A DNA stretch of 64,000 nucleotides from Brevibacterium iodinum ATCC 49514 (GTDB lineage Bacteria > Actinomycetota > Actinomycetes > Actinomycetales > Brevibacteriaceae): contig NZ_FXYX01000014.1 of assembly GCF_900169265.1 (NCBI RefSeq), positions 1 to 64,000 of the forward strand, read 5' to 3'. Every line of letters starts with the position of its first letter. Position 1 is the stretch's first letter. The translations under genes were made by a program, and so were the position numbers. Of the stretch, positions 36,419 through 44,863 are shown piece after piece. The notes below the pieces were generated by a model. It was not told the origin of the DNA. It did not search any database and saw only the letters and a list, made by a program, of their open reading frames with translations.

Positions 36419-36631
36419 ATGGACCCTGACGTTGGAGGAGCGTTGAAGCACTCGGTACTCACCCGTTGGATCGTCGCATTCATCCTGCTCGCCGCCGCCT
36501 GCATAATGAGTTCCCAGGCGGCACCGTTCCATGACTTTGCCGCGTTTCTGTGGTTCTTGGCCCTCGTACTCATGATCACCGCCACGACACTCGCGGTCAT
36601 TCGTGACCGCCGGCGACGCCCATCTGGCTGA
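36419..36631 (+). CDS. Small two-helix membrane protein
   Basis: 70 aa from the ATG at 36419. A TTG at 36443 is a possible alternative because GGAGGAGCG lies directly before it. Two hydrophobic segments, WIVAFILLAAACIMS and FAAFLWFLALVLMITATTLAVI, with a basic tail (RDRRRRP). No family recognised. Confidence 0.55.
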   Translation: MDPDVGGALKHSVLTRWIVAFILLAAACIMSSQAAPFHDFAAFLWFLALVLMITATTLAVIRDRRRRPSG

Positions 36632-36680
36632 ACACTCCGGCAGCTCCACGCACATCGGCCCGCCCGGTTATCCTGAGCTC

Positions 36681-36914
36681 ATGCGTCCCTGCGACACTCC
36701 TCGTCTGCGCCTGCGGGAGATGACCGACGACGATCTCGACGATATGGCCGCCCTCCTCGGCGATCTGCAGGTGATGGAGTATTACCCTCACCCCAAAGAC
36801 CGCACCGAAGCGGCTGCGGCCTGCGTCGATCACGCTCGAGAGCTCGGAATGCAGCGCAACCCGGAACTCCGACACAAGTCCCCGTCCCACGAGGTGTTCT
36901 CCCTGGACCTCTGA
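36681..36914 (+). pseudogene. GNAT acetyltransferase remnant, internally deleted
   Basis: MRPCDTPRLRLREMTDDDLDDMAALLGD is the N-terminus of an RimJ/RimL-type acetyltransferase (TPRLxLRxMxxxD), reaching VMEYYPHPKDRTEA. It then joins ELGMQRNPELRHKSPSHEVFSLDL, which resembles the extreme C-terminus. The acetyl-CoA-binding core (about 90 residues) is missing. Non-functional. It ends 8 nt before repeat R3b. Confidence 0.65.
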
Positions 36915-36921
36915 CCGCCCC

Positions 36922-36983
36922 AATTGCTACCTGACGGGGACCAGTCCAGAGCCAGGTAGCTGGGACGCCGTCAGGTAGCAATT
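36922..36983. repeat. Palindromic repeat element, copy R3b
   Basis: A 62-bp element with perfect 16-bp terminal inverted repeats, AATTGCTACCTGACGG (36922-36937) and CCGTCAGGTAGCAATT (36968-36983). Related to R3a at 36314-36369. Its right end abuts and contributes two bases to the stop codon of the minus-strand GNAT gene. Confidence 0.8.
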
Positions 36984-37628
36984 AGTGGTGGGCTAGGAAA
37001 GTACAGAAGTCCTCGACTCCGGTGAGGTCGATGTCATCGCGCCGCCGGGTCTCCCACGCCTCGCGGGACAGGCGCCAGCGTAGGATGCGTCCCGGCTCGC
37101 CTCGGCGGATGCCCCAGTCGACGCCGTTGCGCTCGTACCCCAAGGCTTCAGACACCTTGTTCGATCCGATGTTGTCGACGAACGCACCGGAACCGCGGCC
37201 TCACTCGCCCTGAGCCCCGCGAACGCAAGATGGAGCAGAGCACTGCGCATCTCGGTGCCGTGGCCGCGACCGCGCACATCCGTCGACAGCCAGGAGAATG
37301 ACGCGAATGTCCCGCAGGAGTCGAATTTCTCCGCAATGAGGTCCTGCATCCCCACGGCCTCACCATCGACGAGGACGGCGAAGGCCAACCGGAAGTCAGA
37401 GGGAGAGAACCGCCCGCGTCCGCGCCACACGCTCTGGAGCCACCTGCTTACCCGCACGTCCGGGTCGGATTCGTAGAACGACATCGGATCGTCGTAGGGA
37501 GCGGGTTCCGCGAAGACCTTGCCGTCCCTCACAAGTGGGGCGAGCGCCGCGAGCATCTCATCGCCGGCACCGACGAGCTCGAGTCGGGGAGTCTTCACCC
37601 GGATCTGCAGGGGCGGGTAGCCGATCAT
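36982..37628 (-). pseudogene. GNAT acetyltransferase with frameshift
   Basis: The first frame from 37628 gives MIGYPPLQIRVKTPRLELVG, GEAVGMQDLIAEKF, SWLSTDVRGRGHGTEMRSALLHLAF: an RimJ-type acetyltransferase with the RGRGHGTE acetyl-CoA loop. Near 37190 the frame changes, and a second frame continues correctly with FVDNIGSNKVSEALGYERNG, WGIRRGEPGRILRW and DLTGVEDFCTFLAHH, ending in TAA at 36982. Either a real frameshift or a sequencing error; the rest of the protein is intact. Would be about 215 aa if whole. Confidence 0.75.
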
Positions 37629-37725
37629 GAAACCAACCTAGGCAGCCGGACCGAATCCACAATGGTCCGACGACTCCGGGTAGCGTGGGGTTCGACTCCA
37701 GGATGCCGATACCAGGTGGTGGCCC

Positions 37726-38352
37726 ATGACCGGACCCGATCGCCCGACCCCGACGACCGTCGTCTTCGACCTCGGCAATGTGCTCATCGGCTGGGACCAG
37801 ACAGGGCCTCTGGCCGACCGCATGAGCGCCGATGAATGGCATTCCTTCGCCGAGGCGGCCGACTTCTCCACGCTCAATACCGCAGCTGACTCCGGCGTTT
37901 CGATCACCGATATCGTCGCCCGAGCCGCCGAGGCGGACCCCCGCCACGGAGAGATCGTCGCCGGCTACTACGAGAACTTCGACAAATCCCTGACCGGTCC
38001 GATCGACGGCATGGCCGAGATCGTCGCGGATCTCAAGTCCGCCGGCGTCCGCCTGCTCGGGCTGTCGAACTGGTCGGCTGAGACCATCCACCATGCCCCC
38101 GTCGTCGCCCCTGCGATCAGCGAACTCGAAGACATCGTCGTCTCGGGAAAGGTCGGGCTGGTCAAACCCGATCCGGCCATATTCGAACTGACTCGGGACC
38201 GATTCGACCTCGACCCGGCCCGGACGGTCTTCGTCGATGATCTGCCCGCCAACGTGGAGGCAGCACAACGACTCGGCTTCATCGGTCATGTGTTCTCAGG
38301 AGCCGCCTCGCTGCGCGGGGACCTGTCCGAACGAGGTCTGCTCGCTCAATAG
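37726..38352 (+). CDS. HAD-superfamily hydrolase
   Basis: A 208-aa HAD phosphatase: VVFDLGNVLIGWD (motif I; first Asp nucleophile), RLLGLSNWSAE (motif II), GLVKPDPAIFE (motif III lysine) and TVFVDDLPANVEAAQRLGFIG (motif IV, split: TVFVDDLPAN, VEAAQRLGFIG). A small cap domain is inserted after motif I. Similar to YihX-type sugar phosphatases; substrate not assignable. AGGTGG precedes the ATG. Confidence 0.9.
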   Translation: MTGPDRPTPTTVVFDLGNVLIGWDQTGPLADRMSADEWHSFAEAADFSTLNTAADSGVSITDIVARAAEADPRHGEIVAGYYENFDKSLTGPIDGMAEIVADLKSAGVRLLGLSNWSAETIHHAPVVAPAISELEDIVVSGKVGLVKPDPAIFELTRDRFDLDPARTVFVDDLPANVEAAQRLGFIGHVFSGAASLRGDLSERGLLAQ

Positions 38353-38467
38353 GGTGCTCACCTCGCGCCGCCCGACCAACACCCCTGAACGAGTTCCTCG
38401 CCCGCTGATACTGTGAGAAATGTCCGCGCCTGGAGGGCCCACCCGCGGCCTGAGCACAGGAGACACG

Positions 38468-39403
38468 ATGACGACACCCTCATTCCTCTACTGCATCGAT
38501 TCCCAGCTCGACTGGCAGCGTGAGGTCTACAAAGACTTTCACCGCCATCCTGAAATCAGCTTTGCAGAACACAAGACCGCCGAGCGCGTCGAGTCCGATC
38601 TCACCGGTCTGGGGCTCGATGTCAGACGCATCGGGGAGACCGGTCGCGTCGCGGTGATCGAGAATGGGGAAGGGCCCCCGTCCTAGCTCGAGCCGATACC
38701 GATGCTCTGCCGGCCGGTCACCGAGGACACCGGTCTCCACTTCGCGTCCGAGGTCGACGGAGTCATGCACGCCTGTGGACACGATATGCATGCTGCCGCC
38801 CTCCTCGGCGCGGTCCGACTGCTCAAAGAGAATCGTAATGCCTGGTCAGGCACGTACGTCGCCCTCTTCCAGCCGGCCGAGGAGAACGCGGCCGGAGACT
38901 CGGTGAAGATAACTGTCTTCGGTCGCGGTGCCCACGGATCGATGCCGCACCTGTCCGTCGACCCTGTCGTGCTCGCGGCCGCGATTGTCCTGCGCCTACA
39001 GACGATCGTGTCCCGGGAAACCGAACCCGGCGAGTTCGCCGTCGTCACGGACGGTGCGTCGAATGCCGGATCGAAGTCGAATACCATCCCTGATCGAGCG
39101 GAGCTGCTGCTCAATGTCCACACCTACGACACCGCTGTGCGCAAGAGAGTCATCGCGTCGATCGAGCGGATCGTCCGCGGCGAATGCGCGGCCGCCGGAA
39201 CCCCGAAGGAACCGACCTTCGAGTACTTCGACCAGTTCCCGCTGACGGACAACAGTGAAGCGGTCAATGACACCATCACCGAGGCTCTCACCGAGTTCTC
39301 CGGTACCGAGGCGGTCCAGGAGGCGACACCTGCGACCGCGTCGGACCGCGGTCTCTCCTACGAGATCTTCCGGTGTAGTTCGGGCATTCGATCGCGGTCG
39401 TAG
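38468..39403 (+). pseudogene. M20D amidohydrolase (hippurate hydrolase-like), frameshifted and truncated
   Basis: The first frame gives DWQREVYKDFHRHPEISFAEHKTA, then TAG at 38684. The next segment reads RADTDALP in one frame and PVTEDTGLHFAS, MHACGHDMHAAALLGAVRLL, FQPAEENAAGDS in another, so at least two indels lie between 38670 and 38720. The metal ligands (CGHDMH, EEN) are present but the C-terminus stops at SDRGLSYEIFRCSSG, overlapping the end of the thioesterase gene, with the last 70 or so residues lost. Dead gene. Confidence 0.82.
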
Positions 39404-39819
39404 GTGATCGTCGTGTACCCGTGGGGAATCGGAGTGCCGCCCTCGTCGACACCGACGAATACGATCTTGTCGATGCTGAGGATGGATCTGCGAGTGATCA
39501 TATTGCGCACCCGGGCCCTCATCGTCAGTGAGGTGCGTCCGAAATGCGTGGCGAGGAGCCCCATCTCGATGAGATCGCCTTCCCTCGCCGAAGCCTGGAA
39601 GTCGATCTCGGAGATCAGCTTCGTCACAACTCGATGGTTGCCGAGCTGGATGATCGCGTAGATCGCGGCCTCCTCGTCGATCCACCTCAGCAGGCTGCCG
39701 CCGAAGAGGGAGCCGTTGGCGTTGAGGTCCTCAGGCCGCACCCATTTGCGGGTATAGAAGTTCATCCCCTCCACATCGTGGCGGGCGGAGCTCTCGGTGG
39801 GCTGTGCCGTCGCTGTCAT
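39358..39819 (-). CDS. Acyl-CoA thioesterase (hotdog fold)
   Basis: A 153-aa hotdog-fold protein: WVRPEDLNANGSLFGGSLLRWIDE is the conserved catalytic region of the BFIT/YciA-like thioesterases (N...G...GG.L..W.D..A), followed by ISEIDFQASAREGDLIEM and TRRSILSIDKIVFVGVD. It hydrolyses acyl-CoA to free acid. TACTCT 12 nt upstream of the ATG, without a ribosome binding site, suggests a leaderless message. Confidence 0.88.
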   Translation of the reverse strand: MTATAQPTESSARHDVEGMNFYTRKWVRPEDLNANGSLFGGSLLRWIDEEAAIYAIIQLGNHRVVTKLISEIDFQASAREGDLIEMGLLATHFGRTSLTMRARVRNMITRRSILSIDKIVFVGVDEGGTPIPHGYTTITYDRDRMPELHRKIS

Positions 39820-39864
39820 GCGATCAGAGTAGCGAGGAGTTGTTTCGCCCTCGTTTCGTCCGTG

Positions 39865-40365
39865 TCACTGCTTTTCGACGTCATCCTTCATGGCGGTGAG
39901 GGTTTGCCGGATGTTCAATCGCTGGAAGTCCGCGAAGCTCCGGCCCCGTGTGACGATGTGGTCGAAGACCCAGGCCAGCCAGTCGGGCCAAGCGCGGCGA
40001 TCGTCCGTCCACGACTCTGTCACTCGAGTCGCCTCGCCGAGGTCCTCGAACTCGTATGCCCAGCTCGCGTTCGGTCCTTCGATGCTGGGATTTCGGGGCC
40101 CGATCCGGCGCACGGTGAAGGCGAACCTTCTGCCGGGCACAGATTCGGTGACGACGCATTCGGTCACCCACGTCGCCGGCCCGCGACGGTTCGTGCCTTC
40201 GAAGACGTCGCCTGTCTGCAGCGGACCTGCAGTCGTGCGCGTGCTGGCGCCCGTGTTCTCCGGGCTCCATCGGGCCATCTGGGTCGGATCGGCGATCTGT
40301 TCCCAGAGCCCGGCGGCGTCGGCTTTGATCACCATACTGTCGCTGACCTGCATCGTTCGCGTCAT
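39865..40365 (-). CDS. SRPBCC-family protein (polyketide cyclase/lipid transport-like)
   Basis: A 166-aa START-like domain: SDSMVIKADAAGLWEQIADPTQMARWSPEN, split as DSMVIKADAAGLWEQI and ADPTQMARWSPEN, then GDVFEGTNRRGPATW and RRIGPRNPSIEG. This fold binds hydrophobic ligands; no catalytic residues can be named. GAAGGGACGACG precedes the start. Likely co-transcribed with the thioesterase (45 nt gap). Confidence 0.82.
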   Translation of the reverse strand: MTRTMQVSDSMVIKADAAGLWEQIADPTQMARWSPENTGASTRTTAGPLQTGDVFEGTNRRGPATWVTECVVTESVPGRRFAFTVRRIGPRNPSIEGPNASWAYEFEDLGEATRVTESWTDDRRAWPDWLAWVFDHIVTRGRSFADFQRLNIRQTLTAMKDDVEKQ

Positions 40366-40457
40366 CGTCGTCCCTTCTCATTGTGGTCGTGCACGCACCT
40401 GAAGCCGGCCGTGCACATGGCCCCATTCAAACACGGGTCCTGAGCTAGCCTGGGCAC

Positions 40458-40856
40458 ATGGCCGACTCCGCGACGAACGACGAGATCATCGCCTTCCGCC
40501 TCCGAGCTCATCACCTCGATGAGCGACTCAGCCACAACTCACTTCTTGACGCCGCGGGAGCCTGCGGCATCCAGAACAGTCCACCGGGATCCGCGCTGAC
40601 CGCACTCCATGCGCGGGGCGCCGACCGCACTCCATGCGCGGGGCGCCGACCGCATCCGACGACAGCGAAGGCGACCGGACCAGATCCGAGCTGCTGCGCC
40701 GTTGACTGCTCTGCTATCAACCGTCGACTGAGCATGGCGATCGCACCGTTCGGCACCGTCCGGACGTCGATGAAGAGCGCGCTGACCGCTGAGGCAGAGG
40801 CGATCGGCGCACTGCGCGAGTCAGACGCCGTCGACATCGAATTCCCGTCAGACTGA
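40458..40856 (+). pseudogene. AlkZ-like (winged-helix DNA-binding / DNA glycosylase) remnant
   Basis: The N-terminus IIAFRLRAHHLDERLSHNSLL and AAGACGIQNSPPGSALTALHAR matches the start of AlkZ-like HTH proteins (RLRAxxL...IQ.sP...AL.aR). A 25-bp tandem duplication at 40598-40647 then shifts the frame. The last segment (IAPFGTVRTSMKSALTAEAEAIGAL) resembles the C-terminal tail of the same family. The expected 350-400 aa is reduced to 132 codons. Dead gene. Confidence 0.65.
40598..40647. repeat. 25-bp perfect tandem duplication
   Basis: GACCGCACTCCATGCGCGGG plus GCGCC occurs twice in a row (40598-40622 and 40623-40647), followed by a third partial unit GACCGCA. The unit length is not a multiple of three and it interrupts the AlkZ-like frame. 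Confidence 0.95.
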
Positions 40857-40858
40857 GA

Positions 40859-41689
40859 TCATTCGGCGAGTTCGCTGATCAGGAGACGCGCGAGGGCTCC
40901 GAGTCGGAATCGCTCGGGAATCACGGTTCTGATGCCCTGTTCATGCAGCGGCGCTGCGGTGACGTCGCCGACTGCTGCGGCCACCACCGATTCGTTGAAC
41001 GCCTCGATCACGGCCGACAGCAGTCCCTGCTCCTCGGCCGCGGTGAGAAATGCTGCCGCCCCGGGTGCTGAGGTGAAGGCCACGGCATCGCACCTGCGCT
41101 CCGCGACGAATCGGACCGCGTCGACCACGGCGGCCGGATCGGGGGCCGGACCCCACCGGTAGATGACGAGGGAGCGGACATCGGCGCCAGCTGCGGCGAA
41201 GGCCTCATCAAGTCCGTCGGCGCCGGCACCGTGATGCTGTACGGCGATGCGCTGACCATCCACACCCTCGCCGAGGAGGACCTGCTGGATCTCTGCGCTC
41301 GTCTCGGATTCCGCGACCCAGTGAGCGCTCAGTCCGGCCCCCTGAATCGCTCCGCGTGCCTTGGGGCCGCGGGCGTATATCCGTGCTCCGGCGAGCATCG
41401 AGTGCCACTCCTCGCGCAGACCCGCGGCTTCAGCCACGTCGCCCCAGCCGGTGAATCCGACGCCGGTCGTGACCACGACGATGTCCGGCCGGTCCTCGAT
41501 GAGTTCACGGGTGCGTGCAACGAGCTCGGGGTCGTCGATGTGAGGGATGACGGACAGGGTCGGGGCGTGGACGATCTTGGCGCCGTGACGCTCGAGGGCG
41601 GAGGCAAGCTGCTGCGCGCGCCGCTGGGCGGTGAGCACGATGCGATGTCCGGCCAGTTCGTCGCCGATGTCAGTTTGGGGCTGGTTCAT
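40859..41689 (-). CDS. hemD: Uroporphyrinogen-III synthase
   Basis: A 276-aa HemD-type protein, starting MNQPQTDIGDELAG. HRIVLTAQRRAQQLASALERHGA is the first half-site, IVVVTTGVGFTGWGDVAEAAG and FTSAPGAAAFLTAAEEQG correspond to the two conserved threonine/serine loops of uroporphyrinogen-III synthase, and SVVAAAVGDVTAAPLHEQG follows near the C-terminus. It closes hydroxymethylbilane to uroporphyrinogen III in haem and cobalamin synthesis. No other hem genes are adjacent, so its role could also be regulatory or an accessory pathway. Alternative starts lie at 41695 and 41716. Confidence 0.85.
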   Translation of the reverse strand: MNQPQTDIGDELAGHRIVLTAQRRAQQLASALERHGAKIVHAPTLSVIPHIDDPELVARTRELIEDRPDIVVVTTGVGFTGWGDVAEAAGLREEWHSMLAGARIYARGPKARGAIQGAGLSAHWVAESETSAEIQQVLLGEGVDGQRIAVQHHGAGADGLDEAFAAAGADVRSLVIYRWGPAPDPAAVVDAVRFVAERRCDAVAFTSAPGAAAFLTAAEEQGLLSAVIEAFNESVVAAAVGDVTAAPLHEQGIRTVIPERFRLGALARLLISELAE

Positions 41690-41712
41690 GCTCATATCCT
41701 GGTCTCGCCGCT

Positions 41713-42627
41713 TCACCGGGGCAACTTCCGGCCTTCGAGAGCAGCCTGGAGGGCGAGCATCTCATCCTTGAGCCCCTGGACGACGGCGACGATCGCCGGT
41801 CGCCGCATCGAATCGGGTCTGAGCACCATCCAGTAGGGCAGTCGCTCGGCCACCGAATCGGGGAAGAGTCGCACGAGGTCGGGGTGACGGTCGGCCATGA
41901 AACACGGGAGGAAGCCGATTCCGGCACCCGCACGCGTCGCTTCGACGTGAATGAAGACGTTCGTCGAGGTCAGTGCATCCTTCATCTCGGGAAACAGTCG
42001 ACTCGGCGCATCGAGGTCGTCGACCTGGAGCATGGAATCGACGAAATAGACGAGCCGGTGGTCGCTGACCTCCTCCACCGAGGCGGGGGTGCCGTTGGCC
42101 GCGAGATAGTCGCGCGAGGCGTAGAGACCGAGTTCGCAGTCACCGAGCTCGATCGCCTCTGCCCGATGCACGCGCGGTTCGCCGACGACGACCTCGATAT
42201 CGAGACCGGACCGCTGCTGCAGGGCCTGACTGGTGACGGTGACGATCTCGACGCTCGGCCCGGGATGCCGACGTCGCAGCTTCGCGACCGCCGGGGAGGC
42301 GACATAGGCGCTGAACCCATCCGTCGCGGTCATCCGCACCACTCCGGACACCGTCTCCGGGCCCTGTCCGGAACTCTCGAGTTCGGCGACAGCGGTCTCC
42401 ATCTGTTCGGCCACCGCAACGGCTCGTTCCCCGAGGTCGGTCGGCTCCCATCCGTCATCCGAGCGAGCCAGCACGCGTCCGCCCAAGGACTTCTCCAAGG
42501 CGGCGATGCGGCGGGAGACCGTCGAGTGGGTGAGCCCGAGGTTGTGTGCTGCCGTCGTGAACTTGCCGGTGCGGGAGACGGCCAGCAGCACGGGCAGATC
42601 GTTGGGAGTGGTGTCTATGTCAGCCAT
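41713..42627 (-). CDS. LysR-family transcriptional regulator
   Basis: A 304-aa LysR protein. N-terminal helix-turn-helix: FTTAAHNLGLTHSTVSRRIAALEKSLGG (split: FTTAAHNLGLTHSTV, SRRIAALEKSLGG). Substrate-binding domain from about 92 on (GVVRMTATDGFSAYVASPAVAKL). It is the upstream neighbour of hemD on the same strand, with 23 nt between. No divergent target gene is seen; the regulated genes and inducer are unknown. Confidence 0.92.
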   Translation of the reverse strand: MADIDTTPNDLPVLLAVSRTGKFTTAAHNLGLTHSTVSRRIAALEKSLGGRVLARSDDGWEPTDLGERAVAVAEQMETAVAELESSGQGPETVSGVVRMTATDGFSAYVASPAVAKLRRRHPGPSVEIVTVTSQALQQRSGLDIEVVVGEPRVHRAEAIELGDCELGLYASRDYLAANGTPASVEEVSDHRLVYFVDSMLQVDDLDAPSRLFPEMKDALTSTNVFIHVEATRAGAGIGFLPCFMADRHPDLVRLFPDSVAERLPYWMVLRPDSMRRPAIVAVVQGLKDEMLALQAALEGRKLPR

Positions 42628-42657
42628 AGTGGCACACCTGCAACAAGTGCGGCCTAG

Positions 42658-43359
42658 TCAGCGCACGAACTGCTGTGACGGCGAGCGTGTCCAGCGCAGC
42701 AGCACGACGATCAGGCAGATGAGGAACACGATCCCCGAGGTGATCAGTCCGGTGACGAGGATGCCGATATCGGCAGGCAGATCCACGTCTTCGGCCGGTT
42801 TGGTCGGTGCCTCCCCCTCCGGATCGATGAGGACGGAGATCGTGTCGCCCTCATCGAAGTCGTCGTATCCGTCCTTGCCGCGGTAGATCAGCGGTTCGGC
42901 GAGGGGGGTCCCGTCGGTGCGTTCGAGGCTGTAGGTATGAACATAGACCTGCCGCGACCTGGGCGGATTGGAACTGTGCACGGTCTTCTGTTCGACTTTG
43001 TGATCGGCGACGACCACCTCGGTGAGTTCGCCGGCTTGCGATAAAGCGAGATCCTCGCCGAGCATCACAGTGCCGATGAGCGCAATGGCCACGAATGGTC
43101 CGGTGTACCAGTACGCCGGCGTGTGTCCCATGAACCTGCGCATCGCCAGAGTGACGCCGAGGAACACGAAGCATCCGAGGATGATCGTGAACAGCAGTTG
43201 GTCCGGATACAGGTATCCGATCGTGAAGACCGCACCCGTGCCGACGAAGAAGACAGCACCGGTGATCATGATGGTCAGCGGATTCCGGCTGCCCTGGTTC
43301 CAGCGGCGCTCACTCTTCTCGCCGTCACCCCACTTGCCGCGCATCCAGTAGGCGTCCAT
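42658..43359 (-). CDS. DUF3592-like membrane protein
   Basis: A 233-aa protein with three N-terminal hydrophobic segments (IMITGAVFFVGTGAVFTIGYLY, FTIILGCFVFLGVTLAM, FVAIALIGTVMLG; the first split as IMITGAVFFVGTG, AVFTIGYLY), a soluble domain (VEQKTVHSSNPPRSRQVYVHTYSLERTDG, split) that includes the DEGDTISVLIDPEG motif common to DUF3592 proteins, and a C-terminal helix (IGILVTGLITSGIVFLICLIVVLL, split as IGILVTGLITSGIV). Function unknown. 14 nt from the dnaB stop. Confidence 0.8.
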   Translation of the reverse strand: MDAYWMRGKWGDGEKSERRWNQGSRNPLTIMITGAVFFVGTGAVFTIGYLYPDQLLFTIILGCFVFLGVTLAMRRFMGHTPAYWYTGPFVAIALIGTVMLGEDLALSQAGELTEVVVADHKVEQKTVHSSNPPRSRQVYVHTYSLERTDGTPLAEPLIYRGKDGYDDFDEGDTISVLIDPEGEAPTKPAEDVDLPADIGILVTGLITSGIVFLICLIVVLLRWTRSPSQQFVR

Positions 43360-43373
43360 TCAAGCCCCGCTCG

Positions 43374-44711
43374 TCACTGCGGCATGTTGACGAATCGGGA
43401 CTTCGCGCCCTGGAACGCCACGGGGATGTCCATCGTCGGACCGGCACGGTGCTTGGCGACGATGATGTCGGCCTCACCGGCGCGTTCGTGTTCCTTGTCG
43501 TACATGTCCTCACGGTGGATGAGGAGGACCATATCCGCGTCCTGCTCGATCGAACCGGACTCACGCAGATCCGAGATCATCGGCCGCTTGTCCGTGCGCT
43601 GCTCGCTGCCGCGGTTGAGCTGGGACAGTGCGATTACCGGAACCTCGAGCTCCTTGGCCAGCAGCTTGAGCGAACGGGAGAACTCAGAGACCTCCTGCTG
43701 ACGGGACTCGACGCGCTTGCCCGAGGACATCAGCTGCAGGTAGTCGACGCAGACCATCTGCAGATTGTGCTGCTGTTTGAGCCGGCGGCACTTCGCGCGG
43801 ATCTCGGTCAGCGCCATGTTCGGCGAATCGTCGACGAACAGCGGCGCATTGTTGATCCGGGCCTCGGTCGCGGCCAGCGTCGTCCAGTCGTGCGGACTGA
43901 GCTCGCCGCGGCGCAGGTTCTGCAGCGGAATCTCGGATTCTGCCGAGAGCAGACGCATGACGAGTTCGTTCTTGCCCATCTCGAGCGAGAAGAACACAGC
44001 GGCCGCATCATTGTGGATCGCGGCCGACCGGATGAAGTCGAGCGCCAGAGTCGACTTGCCGACACCGGGACGCGCGGCGATGACGATCATCGTGCCCGGG
44101 TGCAGACCGTTGGTGAGGTTGTCGAACTCGGTGAAACCGGTGGGCACACCCGCGGTCTGCCCATCGGTGTTGCCGTTGCGTTCGATCTCCTGGGCCACCT
44201 CGCCGAGGATGTCGGAGAGGATGACGTAATCCTCTGTCGTATGGCGTTCGGTGACCTTGTAGATCTCCGCCTGAGCGGAGTTCACGACGTCATCGGTATC
44301 GCCTTCGGCGTCGTAGCCCATCTGCACGATGCGGGTGCCGGCCTCGACGAGGCGGCGCAGCACGGCCTGTTCGCTGACGATCGCGGCATAGTAGCCGGCG
44401 TTGGCGGCGGTCGGGACCGACGAGATGAGGGTGTGCAGGTAGGCGGCACCGCCGACGCGGGCGAGGTCGCCGGTCTTCGTCAGGTAGTTCGCCACCGTCA
44501 CCGAATCCGCGGGCTCACCCCGGGAGTAGAGATCGAGGACCGCCTCGTAGATGGTTTCGTGAGCGGGCTTGTAGAAGTCGTCGCCCTTCATCGTCTCGAC
44601 GCAGTCGGCGATGGCGTCCTTCGACAGAAGCATCGCACCGAGCACGCTCTGCTCGGCTTCGACGTCCTGCGGAGGGGTCCTCAGACCGTCATAGCCCTGG
44701 TCGTTGCTCAC
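43374..44711 (-). CDS. dnaB: Replicative DNA helicase DnaB
   Basis: A 445-aa helicase with GTG start (GAGGA before it). The N-terminal domain has RTPPQDVEAEQSVLGAML; RecA-like domain has the Walker A site ARPGVGKSTLALDF (about 215-228), Walker B MVCVDYLQLM and the following arginine-finger region SQLNRGSEQRTDKRP. No intein. Usually dnaB follows rplI directly in actinobacteria; here 9 kb separate them. Confidence 0.97.
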   Translation of the reverse strand: MSNDQGYDGLRTPPQDVEAEQSVLGAMLLSKDAIADCVETMKGDDFYKPAHETIYEAVLDLYSRGEPADSVTVANYLTKTGDLARVGGAAYLHTLISSVPTAANAGYYAAIVSEQAVLRRLVEAGTRIVQMGYDAEGDTDDVVNSAQAEIYKVTERHTTEDYVILSDILGEVAQEIERNGNTDGQTAGVPTGFTEFDNLTNGLHPGTMIVIAARPGVGKSTLALDFIRSAAIHNDAAAVFFSLEMGKNELVMRLLSAESEIPLQNLRRGELSPHDWTTLAATEARINNAPLFVDDSPNMALTEIRAKCRRLKQQHNLQMVCVDYLQLMSSGKRVESRQQEVSEFSRSLKLLAKELEVPVIALSQLNRGSEQRTDKRPMISDLRESGSIEQDADMVLLIHREDMYDKEHERAGEADIIVAKHRAGPTMDIPVAFQGAKSRFVNMPQ

Positions 44712-44863
44712 TTCAGTTCCTCTTCCTACACAACCGCATCGACACGCACCCGCAGAAGGTGCGCTCCAACTGTACCCGGAGACCCGAGGAGGGTCCCACC
44801 GGCCCGACCACTCCCGCCGTACCGGTGCCGACCATCCTAGGCCGCGTCACTGACACAGAAACT

